Shown: positions 46,568 through 58,173 of the stretch, piece after piece | How positions within the stretch are numbered: position 1 is the first letter of the stretch | Layout of the letters: each line of letters opens with the position of its first letter | Source: Gyromitra esculenta | Taxonomy: Eukaryota > Ascomycota > Pezizomycetes > Pezizales > Discinaceae | Direction: 5' to 3' | DNA length: 64,000 nt | Assembly (NCBI GenBank): GCA_038503075.1 | Contig: JBCAML010000004.1 | Span: 703,149 to 767,148, forward strand | Translations under genes and position numbers: made by a program | Notes under the pieces: generated by a model | Databases searched by the model: none | Told to the model about the DNA's origin: nothing | Seen by the model: only the letters and a program-made list of their open reading frames with translations

Positions 46568-49500
46568 GATTAGCGACTGTCTACAGGGAGGATGTGGAGG
46601 ATGGAGGGGTGTGTGGATGTGGTGATGTCAGAGGATGAAAAGCTGTTGACGATGTCTATTTTTTTTCTGGCGTGGGCGTGGTTAGACGTTCGTGTCTGTG
46701 TGTTGGGGATGGGATGGGATGTTGGGTTGCGGACGGGGAGGCAATGGGGTGTTGGATGGGATCGACGCGAACGCTCGCTCAGTCAGTCAGTCAGTTCGAG
46801 AGACGACAGACGGACAGACGGGGCTGGCGGCAGGCAGCGAGCGGGTCGGGGTCTGGGTTCTCTTATATGTCGCCCAACACCGCAGCCCATGCAAACTCGC
46901 CTGGTCTGGGGATTTCAGACAGTGCGCAAGCCTTGCGAAATCTTGACGCCTTTTTCTTTGTTTTATTTTTTATTTTTTATTTTTTATTTTTCCGCCTCTC
47001 TGGCCGAGAGATGAGGCGAGACAAGGCGAGGCGAGGCGAGGCGAGCAGCAGCAAGCAACGCAGCCAAAAGCAGCATGTGAGCACAGCAGGCGCCAGACGA
47101 GCGTAAACAATCCTCTCCTTCTCGCCAAGCTCCGCTCCCAAAAATTCTGGCTGCGGTCCTTCTCAACCAATACATGCTTATCCACCCCCCCATCCCATCA
47201 CAAGTCTACTCTAAATAATCCCTCATCCGAAATCCGCGGGCTGTCCGCCAACCACGAGACATACCCCCGTTCAAGCCATCGAAATCGAGATGCTCGTCAA
47301 TCCCAGCTACCAAACCAACACCTCGAGGGGTGGATAAAAAGAGTCAACTTCCCTCCCCCACACTTGGAGAGAGAAGGCTGGGTTTTTCAAACGCCGTTTC
47401 TGGCCCCGCCTTGTAGGTATTCCATTAGGTACTCGCAACTTCCACTGGCACACCACTACGGTCAGGTGTATTTACTTATGCCTCCACACGCTGCATACTG
47501 TGATGCGTATTGTGGACATCCACTTGCCAGCCATCATTCCTCAACTTCACTCTCAGTTTTCGGTCAAAAACAGATAGCTCTGATCAGAGAAAAGAAGAGG
47601 AGATTGAAAATTACCAAACACATATATCGAGAAAAAAGGGAACTTAAATGTTCGGATGATCCAATCGTCAGTCAGAACCCCGCGGGAATAAAATGCACTT
47701 GATATTCACAATCCCCAACAAGGAGGTTCACAGCAAACCAACCATGACTGGAAAGCCACAAACGTCAAAAAACAGGACGTATCAAACCAGGCCAATACCC
47801 CAGACTCAGCAGCTAAGCGAGGTAACTGTGGTCTTGGATTCCTGCGTATGTGTGGAAAACTGGGCCTGAATCATTTGTGTCGGAGTCATTTACAACCCTA
47901 CTGCCTGCTCTACAATTTGATTCGGTAGTTATCTACCGAGGCATAGAACCATAGAATATCACTCGCAGCACATCCATACATTGTGTTTTACTATTCTAGT
48001 GGGCACACCTAAAGCACTGTTTGCAACAGCTATGCTCTATGACTCTTCATGATGTAGTCAATATTTGCGTCTGTGAATTTATCGTCTAGAGAGACCTCAC
48101 CTTAGCCCAACAGGTTCTTCCCATTCCAATTTTTGTCACTCCGAGATCGTCTACTAAGGCTATAGCATTGTTAGTTACTTACTCTACCACGTGTTATAGA
48201 AAACTGGAAAGAAAAGAAAAAAAGAAGTAGTATGCCGTGTAGATGGATTTTAGAACGAGAGCAATCTAGTATAATAATCCCAGAGAGGTAGGAAAAACAA
48301 CAAACAATAACCGGTTGGGAATGGGCCCAGGCGTCGCGGTAGGCTACTGATCGGAAAGAAACTAGGACTTAATTAAAATAATCTTAGACCATGTTTTCGC
48401 AGCTGAGCTTTTTTCCAGACGCGAGGGAAGGGGCTATGGCATAGACAGAGGGGTGTGTTAACAGGAGAATTTTTGTTGCGGAGGATAACACTGGTAATTA
48501 TTTTAGGAATAGACTTTTTATTTTGCCTTTTTTCGTTTTGGCACTCGTATTTTCTGCAGTAGTGCTTTAGAAGCTCACTGGACGTGTCTCTTTTCCCTTT
48601 TTCTTAGTGATTTACATTACTAGATACTACCACCAATGAGAACAAAGTATCGCCCTCTGTGGTTCGAAGTCCGGGAATCCCAGTCCTGGAAACTATCTGT
48701 TTGAGGATATACTCAGGTGGCCTCTACGGTCGCTAAAAAGAGGGCAGTGCTATGAGCGAAAGAGCCCAATAAAAAAATCACTCAGTTGGATATAACCCAT
48801 AAGCGAGAGTTATTGTTTATTATTTGCTAATTTATTCAAGAGGCACACGCAACCCGTAGGTTATGGTACCCATAAGCGAGAGTCGTATCCCTATCAGGAA
48901 GTTAATTCTGCTCAAGCCAATTGAAGCGCTCATGCCATTGCTTTTTACTTCACCCTCGAAAGAGAAGATCTCCGCCGGGATGCGGAGAAGGCATTGGTTA
49001 TGATGCAGTCCATTGGTACGCAGAATCTACGTACAAAGCAATACGCACAACCACGCTGATACCTGCTGTCTGCTATCTGCCCACGATCAGTGCGCTATAT
49101 TCTTCGCTGCCTATCTAACCCGAACCCACCTGACGCCAAGTATTCTAGGTCTATATAACCCCAGTCCTCCACCGCTCTCAAGTCTTTTCTGTAGATATCA
49201 GACAGGTGTTCCTCGAAGTTCTCCTGCATATCGGCTTTGTGCAGAGTGATATGAGATGGTGTGGCCCAACCAGCAATCGCTGGGCCAGTTTCGTGGAAAC
49301 AATAATTCGCCATTTCAAATCATTCCTCAGCTCTCGTCCTTTGCGATCGCACTCTCATTATATCTCTAGCTTTATCAATTCTAGCAGATCGAGACATATT
49401 TCTGGATCACACATATATCCTAATTCTCAATGCTCTTCAAAGACAATGATAAAATAACCGGTTTTGTTTAAGTCATCCATCGAATTCATATCTTTAAACA

Positions 49501-49570
49501 CTTGACACTAACCACATAGTCCACTCTATACTTAAAACTAACTGCCCCTACCTCCGCGACTAGTCCCCCC
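46568..49570. other. Intergenic region upstream of the SR-protein gene
   Basis: Three kilobases. The first 600 bases, the probable SR-gene promoter and leader, carry CAGT repeats (about 46778), a T-run-rich patch (about 46955-46990) and a (GGCGA)n tandem (47023-47045). The rest is ordinary-looking with only short ORFs, none supported. Confidence 0.5.
47023..47045 (+). repeat. (GGCGA)n tandem repeat
   Basis: Four to five consecutive GGCGA units in non-coding sequence upstream of the SR-protein gene. Confidence 0.8.
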
Positions 49571-50579
49571 TTAAAAACCAAGAGCAGAGTTAAACGTCGT
49601 AACCACTGTCGCATCCCTTACATTCAGTGCTGCCACAGCCGCCTTACCCTTCGCACAAGCATCCTTCGCGTCCTGTCCAGCATCACACCTATTGACAAGA
49701 TTGTCGCAAATGAAATTGGTAATGATGTTTGGGTTCAACGCGCTCTGCTGGCCGCCGAAAAGCCCATCGCTATTGGTTGGTAGGAAAGTATTCTCTGTTG
49801 CGGGACGCCCATCGAAGCCACCGCCGAACTTGATCGTGGGGTCCGTACATTTTCCGAAATCGAGGTTAAGGCTTCCGATGCCTGCTCCCGCCCCTGTTGC
49901 TGCACCAGCAGTGGTGTCGGCCGTGGTGGTGTCTAGGAATTTGGTTATTACGGCGTTCTTAACATAAAAGGTTCAGAAAAACATACCAGTGGCGGTACCC
50001 GTAGCAGCACCCGCGGCAGTACCCGTAGCAACAGCAGCAGCAGCCGTAGTAGCGGCAGCGGTAGGAACATCAGTACAAGTGTGCGTAGCAGCAACGGCAG
50101 TAGCAGTGCCCGCGGCAACAACCTTAGCAACAGCACCAGTTGTACCAGTGGAAGCCGCAGCTCCACCGGAGACAGCCGAATTAAATGCGTCTGCTGCGGC
50201 CTGCCCCGTTAATGCCGCTGCTGCCGTAGCACCCGCTTCACAGGCCGCCACGGTTGCTGCGGGCGCTTTGCACTTGCTGCCTAGTTGCCCGCAGATGAAG
50301 CTGGTTATGACTTTACTATTTAGAGCTGAGCCGTGGTTGAAGTCGGTTTGATCTGCGGCCTGGAAGGAGGGCTCTGCTGTGGCGTTAGTAGAGGACTTTG
50401 CATATTTGGGGTTGGTGTGGCATGGTACCGTTTCGACCATCGAGCCCGTTGGCGAAGACAATGGATGCATCGGAGCAGGATCCAAGATCGAGTGTTCGGC
50501 GTCCGACCTTGACTTGGGCTACCGGGGCAGCGAATGCAATAGCCGCGGAGGCAACAATGATGGCAAACGTGAATTTCAT
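49571..50579 (-). CDS. Secreted protein with a duplicated Cys domain and Ala/Thr linker
   Basis: Three exons (high to low): 50579-50429, 50376-49987, 49932-49571, for 300 residues. The first intron (52 nt) has a perfect TACTAAC branch site before CCACAG; splicing it lines up the two repeats. Residues 1-17 (MKFTFAIIVASAAIAFA) form a signal peptide and VKVGRR may be a Kex2-type dibasic site. Unit 1 begins LDLGSCSDASIVFANGLDGR and continues with SALNSKVITSFICGQLGSKC. Unit 2 begins LDFGKCTDPTIKFGGGFDGR and has SALNPNIITNFICDNLVNRC. Each unit is followed by a short Cys-containing helix, and an Ala/Thr/Gly/Val-rich linker of about 90 residues separates them. It resembles widespread fungal secreted proteins of unknown function, sometimes labelled circumsporozoite-like. 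A cell-wall or extracellular role is likely; no enzyme motif is seen. Confidence 0.85.
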
Positions 50580-52793
50580 GATTAGAAAGATTGAAAAAGT
50601 AAAGTCTGTCAAAGACTCGTAATTGAAAGAAAAAAAAGAGAATGAAGGGAAAAAAAGTAAGAATGTAAATGAGCACAGCTATTAGATATTCAAAATTAAC
50701 ATTGAATCCAAAGGAGGAAGATTCAGGGTATTTGGTTTTTCCATACCTCTTGAAATGAACGAAGCAAAGGGAAAGATATAAGAACGAAGAAGACCCAAGA
50801 AGCTGCTAGTTGAGAATGGAGAGAGAGGGAGAGAAAGATACAAAGTCGAGCGCGAAATCACTCTTACTTATGAGATTCAGACCCGGTCAGTGCACTCTAC
50901 TACATGCTGTCAAACTCCCCTTCTGCTACTTCTTCTCCTGCGCGTTTAGCTACCCTACGCACAGATCTACTGATTAGTTAACTTTACTCGAATATTTCTA
51001 TGTGGAAAACAACAGGACGAAGACCCGCGTTTCAATCGAGGCTCCTGTTGTCTGGATATAAGTCGCAATTATATGGCCTTGGCGGCATCGTCCATCTAAT
51101 TCGGCTAGATCCGATGACTATGCCCGCGAGCAGCTCCGATAGATCTCGCAGATCCATGGGACGAAGGGCTCTGCAGCTGTAGTCGGAGCTTTGGAGGGTT
51201 GTGCGACACAGCGCTTAAATGTATGAAACCCGTACCTCAGAATCCAGCAGGCGAGGATGCTGGAGACCGGTCGCAGACGGCTGGCGGGAGATTTAGGCGG
51301 GAATTCTTTTCCCCGAGGACCGGGTTCCGCAATAGGAGGCCGTTGAAACCCGATACGTCTCCGGTAGGACCCCCGGATTCGGTGATACGGTTTGAGAACC
51401 ACAACGCCCCCCTGCAAGAACACTATTTTGTGTAGTAATTCCCTGGCTCTTGCGAGAGTCGATGATGTAAGGAAGTTTCGCCCAACAGTCCAAAATCAGG
51501 GGGGAGATTATAGTGGCTGGCACTGACTATTTCAAACCACTCGAGGTTTGAGGCCAACCCGCACCTAAGCTTAACTTGCTATTGACGGGAGATCGGTCCG
51601 TGTCCCATAGGGCTTCTGGAACACTTATTCTCCGAGCATATACAGATCTGGTTCCTGGCTCTGTGGAAGATCTGGAACTTAGCATGATGGGTGGAAACTT
51701 AGAGGTTGATCAGGAGGATTGGCAATAACGCGAAGGGTATTGATAGGTGACGCAGCAATTTATATAGAACCGCCACTTTTTGAGCTGCTTCAAGTGTAAC
51801 TCCTGGAGACTTGGGATATACGGTATAAATTGACAATCGATATATCTTTCATAAAGGATATGTACCTCAGCCCCAAATCCGGGTTTGGACTTTAAACTCG
51901 CTGGGACTTCTGGCATTTATCAAAGAATATATCAAATAGACAAGCACTCCGTCCTCACGAGTAATCCTAAAGTGAAACCCTCGCCTTGATTTAAGAGGTT
52001 AGAAAGTGGATCTGAAGGAAGGATATAAAGGCAATGCATATCCTGTTGGTGTTTTGCACACGTACAGGCGCGCGCCACTGGACCCTCGGCTGCACGATGA
52101 GGCACTGCGATAGTAGCCCTAGTGTTTGTGATATTACAGCTAATGGCTCGTCGCCACAACACATATGTGTATACTACATACCTCGTCTCTCCCGAAGAAT
52201 TCCGTAGCAGCGAGAAATCTTGCCTGTAAAAGCCAATTAATTCCTACAGCTCAGCCACCTAGCCCTGATGGTATGTCTGATGTGTTACTGGCCGTAGAAA
52301 TCTTCAATACATAAGAGGACACCAATATAAGCCATGGAGCATTCTTTGATCCTGTTGAACACACTAGAAACGGATGTCACTAATCGTTTTGATAAAGTTT
52401 CTATCTCGACAAAGCAATTCTTCTAGGGACACAAACCACGGCATCTCAAGGCCTAGCACCCCGAAGACTTGGAAATATCATGAGATTCTTAATTCGCCTA
52501 CCGTAGAGTTCTGCCTTTCCCCAGAATCCAACTATCAAGCCAGGTTTATATACGAGTCATTCTTCATGACCCAAGCCACAACACTGTGGCTTGAGTGACC
52601 CCTGCTGGCCATGATGTCTTGGTGTCCCAGCCTGTATGAGCTCCAACTTTACCCGCACTGTCAATACCCATACCTCCCTCCAGCAACTTCCACCACTTAA
52701 CCACCCCGCCACGCTTGTCCATCGTCACCGACCCTAATCCTCCTCCCCTCCAGCTCTCCAGCTTCTCCTCTACATCACCGACTTTCCTTCATC
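50580..52793. other. Intergenic region
   Basis: Divergent region between the secreted-protein gene and the UPF0132 gene. A purine-rich leader for the former lies at 50,600-50,850. Several short ORFs are present, but none has domain, splice or composition support. Confidence 0.5.
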
Positions 52794-53607
52794 ATGGATT
52801 TCGCACCTTACCAGTCCGAATCCCCCGAGGCTTCTCGTTCGTTCAGCCGCCCGCTCTCACCACCGGTCCGCGCGTCTTCAGGCGCTGGACACTCATACTC
52901 ACCACTTCCAGCTTCACTACCACCGCCAATACTGCCCACACATGTTGGGGGTCCCGCTGGGAGCGGGTATCGCCCAAGTGGATGGGGCGCGGGTGATAGG
53001 GAGACGGTTAACCAATTTGAAACGAGTTTGCCAATCAGGTACGCATACGCCGCGGAAGAAGATGGAAGGGAAAATTTTAGAAGGAGAGAAATATTGACTT
53101 TGGTTTTGTGGGGTTAGGTTGGACTGGGAAGCTGTTATGGCCTATGTGCTTTTACCGCCGGCCGGAGGTGTGTTGTTGTTGATTATGGAGCATAAGAGTG
53201 ATTATGTTCGGTACGTCATGAATTCACGTTCTCTTAGGACTACAGTTTGTGCTAATATTGGTTGGACGGGTAGGTTTCACGCATGGCAGTCTTCACTGCT
53301 GTTTGCGTTCCTTGTCGTGAGCCTACCCTTCCTTTCACCTCCTTCTGATGGTGGCCTAATGTAGTGCTTGTAACGCAGGTTTTACACGGAATATTTATGT
53401 TTTCGGCGTTTCTGTCATATACGTTGTTACTAGTGGACCTAGGGTTAATCGGGTGGTTGAGTTTACACGCTTATAGAGATGCGGATACATTGGATAGGTT
53501 TGTTTTTTCACCTCAGTCTGGATACTGTCATCAAGCTAACGCGGTATAATAGATGCGAAGTACCGTTTTTTGGGCCCCTTGCAAGCTCCATTCTGGACGA
53601 TGAGTGA
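52794..53607 (+). CDS. UPF0132/DUF4870 small integral membrane protein
   Basis: Five exons: 52794-53038, 53118-53210, 53274-53316, 53379-53497, 53553-53607, for 184 residues. The N-terminal 75 residues are Ser/Pro/Gly-rich and probably cytosolic and disordered. The rest is LDWEAVMAYVLLPPAGGVLL, EHKSDYVRFHAWQSSLLF, a third hydrophobic helix, LGLIGWLSLHAYRDADTL and the ending CEVPFFGPLASSILDDE. This is the pattern of the fungal UPF0132/DUF4870 family (three or four transmembrane helices, the conserved EHKSxYVRFHAWQS motif, and AYRDADTLDR). Its function is not established. All junctions keep phase. Confidence 0.9.
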
Positions 53608-54789
53608 GGAATAATTCTGTCTTCCCTTTTTTTTTTTTCTTTCGCTTTATGAATTTCGATACGTAAACGCAATATCAACAGGATATGGAGAAAAAAATAC
53701 GAAGGAAAAAATAAATAAATAAGCCATGGTTAATCTAATGGTATATGTGGGGTGGGTGGAAGGCCTTGATGGTAGTTTTTCTTCTTCTCTCCCGTCCGGT
53801 ACGACTCGAATGGATTGCGCGGACTTTTGTTTTTCTCGGCTTTTATTTCGTCCCGGCATATGGCGTATTTACACCGCGCCTGAGAGAGGGTAATGGGAAG
53901 GGAAGGGAAAGCGAGGATAAGGGTGGACTATAATACAATGCATAGGATGAATCTAATTTTTTCTTTTCCTTCTCGGTTTGGCTTTTTTTTTGGTTCTGGT
54001 TCTGGTTCTTTGCGCTGTATTATATCCTTGGCATGTGGATATTTGGTTCTTATTTTGTTGTATCGGATTTTTTCTGTTCATTCCCACGCAACTCCAGTCT
54101 AGGAGATCGATATATTTTTGAGATTACATCGAGGATATGAAGGGGACGCGTAACCCTTTTCAGGCCTCGTGAATTGCCGTTACGTAGCTGCGGTTATGAT
54201 CTGACGATTTGAGATGCGAGATGAGATAACTGCATGAAGCTAAAGCTACATGTAGATACCAAGAAAGAGCGGGTGTTTCAAAACGGAAGGTCGATATCGA
54301 TAGCTTGCCTTGAACGTGGGGCAGATCGAGTGATTGTCTATGAAGGCGAGTTGTGCCGTGGGGTTGTAGTCGTGCTGATCTGGGCTCTGTATGAACTATT
54401 TGTGCCTTTAAAGGCCCACCATGGGCGTATGTTCTCTCCTTGGTGCTTAGATCGTGGTGGCCTTGACACGAATCACGAATCACGAGAAACCCTAGCCCCG
54501 ACGCGCTAATGAGCGCTATCACGTGTCAAAGCGTGACCCCTAGCTCTCAACAAACTCTCTGGACACAGCAACCGACGTCACTCATCATGTCCGATCACTC
54601 AACTCCATCGTCCTCCCCCGCACCCTCTCGTCGAACTATCATCGCCGCCCGTCGGCTGTCTTCTCGGCTTTTGATTAATTGAATAGGGCCCGCCTCCGTC
54701 CAGTCTATATCCTTCTGCCGAAAAATGGTACCAGTTCCTTTCGAATCGCGTCCTCGGATGTAGCTAACTCGAGAGAGCTTTAGGAAACG
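53608..54789. other. Intergenic region upstream of seipin
   Basis: About 1.2 kb between two genes in the same orientation. It contains a TACATGTA at 54247 and a T-rich patch near 53,625-53,645. No gene supported. Confidence 0.55.
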
Positions 54790-55918
54790 ATGCTAGCTCC
54801 ACTTCGCGCGGCTGTCTCGCGGCCAGCTAGGCGCGCATATCTAACGACATTCCTCCTCGCGTCAGGCAGTATCTTTCTGCTATTCCTCTCAGCGTTCATA
54901 TACATTCTCTTCTACATCAACTATGTGCCCCAAATCGGGGTACAAGCTCCGCTTTATCTCCAGTACACGTCTGTCCCCCCCGTCTAACCTCTTCCTACCC
55001 AGATCTCAACTGATAGAAGGCCACAATAGACCGTCACATCCCCCAACTGCACACCTCTCACTCCCCCCTTCTTCCATAATCCCACGCCAATCCTATGCCG
55101 TTACAGTCCACCTGCGTCTTCCGTCCTCCCCCTCCAATATCGATATCGGGAACTTCATGCTCCACCTCTCCCTGCAATCCGCCCTCAACACTACCATTGC
55201 CTCATCGCGACGTCCAGCGATACTAACATACCGTTCTCCGTTGCTGGAACGCATCGATACAGTCGTCCGCGCACCCTTCTTCGTCACTGGCTGGCAGCGA
55301 CAGGAAGAAAAACTCAGTGTAGTCCTCCTTGAGGATATAGTCCTAACCGACGAAGTGCGCGGCGTAACCCTAACCGTGGGTGGGCCGGGTGACAACACTG
55401 GTGCAGGGATGGGAATGGGGGTCTACGATGCTGCGGTTGAGTTCCGGGCTCGCTTTAAGGGGATTAGATGGCTTATGTATAATTACCGCATCACGTCGTT
55501 CGTGCTCTCCACCATTGTGTTTTGGGGTATCGCGGTTACGTTTATGACTATAGTATGGTGGGGGGTTTATTCGTATTTTTCATCTCGTGCTGGTAGTAGG
55601 ACTGCTGCCCCGGTTAAAGCCGGGGCGCAGGATTCGGATTCGGAGGATTCGGATTATCTTCGCCGTAGACGCACTGGGTATCCGACGCCTTCGCCTACAC
55701 CTGGGCGGGAGCCGGATATAGGCGCGAGTGAGGATTTGTATGCAGATGATGAAGATGAGTCTTCATTCTCGGATGCGGAAGAGGAAGAGCTTGTGGGTGC
55801 TGATGTGCTGGATTCGGGACTGGGGAGCATGAGTGAGAGTGCAGGTAGCAGTGCTAGAGCAAGATCGGCGGGAGAGGGAGGCCAGAGAAGGAGGAGAATA
55901 AACGGTAATGGTATTTAA
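54790..55918 (+). CDS. SEI1: Seipin (lipid-droplet biogenesis protein)
   Basis: Two exons, 54790-54968 and 55003-55918, give 364 residues if a 34-nt intron (GTCTGT...CTAACC...ACCCAG) is removed; otherwise the frame breaks after PLYLQYTSVPPV. Features: a basic N-terminus, TM1 (about residues 20-43), VPQIGVQAPLYLQY (seipin signature), the luminal beta-sandwich with YAVTVHLRLPSSPSNIDIGNFM, SLQSALN, RSPLLERIDTVVRAPFFVTG, TM2 (about 230-255, FVLSTIVFWGIAVTFMTIVW), then a long acidic Ser-rich cytosolic tail. Seipin forms an oligomeric ring at ER-lipid droplet contacts and is needed for normal droplet formation. The donor could instead be at 54963 (40-nt intron), or a one-base change in the C7 run (54974-54981 area) could explain the frame. 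It converges with PEX14. Confidence 0.88.
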
Positions 55919-56300
55919 GTGAAGGGTAAAGCGTTCGACACAGTGATGGGATCGGGTGTTAATTCGCTGAGTTTCAGTTTGTTATATATGTTTACTTAAT
56001 TTATGGTACCTACGGATAAGAGGGCATGAACCGTGAAAGTATCAAAGTCTATTGGGTATTGGATTGAAAAATTTTCGTTCATTAGGAAAAAAAAAAAACT
56101 ATATTCTACATTGTTGCGCATGATATGATATGATGATTGATGTCCTTTTGACCGCCCTCCCTACTTATGAAAACACCCCCCCAAAAAACTGAAAGAGTTC
56201 GCAGATATATGATTATAATAATGTCATGCGTGGAAAAGTCCAAACCACAAATTAGCAAAGAAAGAAAGCACTCAAGAAACCCAGAACCATCACGTCACAT
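55919..56300. other. Convergent 3' flanks of seipin and PEX14
   Basis: A 382-base stretch between stop codons with an A-run (56088-56098). No gene or unusual structure seen. Confidence 0.6.
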
Positions 56301-57563
56301 CTAACTTGACTCCTCTCCATTCGATACTGGCGCTGGTGCTTGTTGCGCGCTCTTATTCGCGGCCGCCATCTGCCACGCCGGGATAGCGGGTCTGCTTCCA
56401 AGTCCTCCAAACGGCAACGGGCTGCTCCCCTCCTTTCTACCTAATCCACCCAATGCACTTCCACCAGTTCCCAGAGCCTGTCCCGCACTTCCTCCTGGCG
56501 TGATGCCACCTGCACTGTTTCCATTTGCAGCACCAGGGTCCAGTGGCGGTGTGCCGATACCTCCATTGGGTAGGAAGGAAGGTCGGCCTGCACCAGTCCT
56601 GTTCATAACCAACTGCTTCAAGCTCTTGAGCTCCGTCTGCAGATCTTCTAACGCCTTCTTCTGACTCTCCTTCTGCCCCTCGAGCGCCTTCGGGATTAAG
56701 TCTCGGAGACCACGGACTTCATCCCCGACACGTTTTGATTCGTCCTCGCGGCGTTTACCGGCATCCTTGAGGGACTGGATGACAGATTCGACCTCCTGGA
56801 GGGCAGCGTCGACGCGAGTTTTTCGCTCTTCTTCGGCTGTTTTCAAGAGTGCTGTGTCGGTAGAGAGCGTCTCAAGCATGGAAAAGGCCTTTGCGAACTC
56901 GGCATCAATGTGTGCTTTGTCGGTTTCGAGCTGTGGCGGGGTAGGGGGCGAGATGAGAGGGGTAATGTATCGGCGAGCGAGGTGGTAAAGACCGTAGGAG
57001 GCAGCTGTAGTCACAGTGGCCATGATGAACCAATCACGCCAGTCACGATCCCGTCGTTGCATCCTGCACGAGACGGATTTGTAAGCTTCAGCTCTCTTTC
57101 TCTCGTCCAATCCATTTCGTGAACAGTCAGGGTCATGTGGAACTGAGACAGAAAAACCTACTCTTGGGGAAACGGGGCGTATCGTTGTTGCCCGCCAAAG
57201 TAGCCGCCGCCGTAAAGGTTGCCCGGTACTGGAGCTACAGCTGCGCCAGAGGGATAGGGAGCTGGAACCATGGCTGTTGAGGGGGCACCCCCAGCTCTCA
57301 GGAGAGCAGCATCAACTTCTTCTTTAGTGAGATTTTTGGATTGGAGGAAGGCGACGCGCTTTTCGAGGGGTGAAGCAGCGATCTGGGGGTCTTGGAGGAC
57401 TGTGGGGGAGAGTTAGAATTTAGAAGGATACAATTGATTATGGTTGGCTGAGATAGCTCTTGGGGAAAACTTACAGTTAACCTAGAGATCTGTTAGCGTG
57501 AAAGTCAGAAGTGGGTTTTGGATAAGGGGAACTTGCAGCAGAGGCGACCAGATCTTCTCGCAT
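56301..57563 (-). CDS. PEX14: Peroxin-14, peroxisomal docking protein
   Basis: Four exons (high to low): 57563-57537 (27 nt), 57481-57475 (7 nt), 57399-57162, 57063-56301, for 344 residues. The first intron begins GCAAGT, a GC-AG intron. Together with the 7-nt exon GTTAACT it restores MREDLVASAVNFLQDPQIAA, then SPLEKRVAFLQSKNLTKEEV, the helical N-terminal domain that binds PEX5 and PEX19. A Pro/Gly/Tyr linker, the hydrophobic segment WFIMATVTTAASYGLYHLAR (membrane anchor), a coiled coil (about residues 140-235, rich in E/K/R/D) and a Gly/Pro/Ala-rich tail follow. PEX14 docks cargo receptors at the peroxisome membrane and with PEX5 forms the import pore; in fungi it also supports Woronin body biogenesis. 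Divergent from NDC80. Confidence 0.93.
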
Positions 57564-58173
57564 CTTGAAGGGGAGTGTGTGGAAGGGAGCCCAGAAGCTT
57601 GAGTGATGGTAGAAAAGAGAGACTGATGGAGATTGAGATGAAGCCGATGGGGAAGGGGGGAGAAGCAGAGATAGAGGGGTGGGTGGTTGAAAGGGGGTGA
57701 AGTGGAGGTGGAGGTGGAGAAGAGCAGAAGTTGGCCTCGGGAGAAGAGAAGAGAGTCGACAGCAGGCGTTGTCTGAAGCCCGTGATGTTCGTGTTGTTCG
57801 GCCCACAAAGCGAGCCGAGGTGGAAGGGGAAACACCTGGTCGTGTGCAATTCGGCAACAATGTTTATACACAGCCTGGCCCAACAAAGACGTCTTCTGCA
57901 TCAATCGCCTGTCTCGACCTGTCTCCGACTCTGTCCCAGGCTTTCTGTGCATTTCGTGCCGGTTGCCGTGTGCTGTGAGGCTCCCGTTGTTGTTTGTTTT
58001 GGTTGCGATAGTCCCACGTCCCGTTGGACGCCGCCCCCGTTATCACTCCCTCCCCCACTACACACAGCTACAGCTACAGCTACACTGTCCCCATCCCCTC
58101 CCCTCCAGAGTGCACTGATACCAACTCCCTGAGACGCACCCGTCAAGCCAGGAGATCTTCACTCACCGCTGCA
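57564..58173. other. Divergent promoter region of PEX14 and NDC80
   Basis: A 610-base region with purine/pyrimidine-biased leaders on both sides. Open frames here on both strands are low-complexity and unsupported. Confidence 0.6.
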
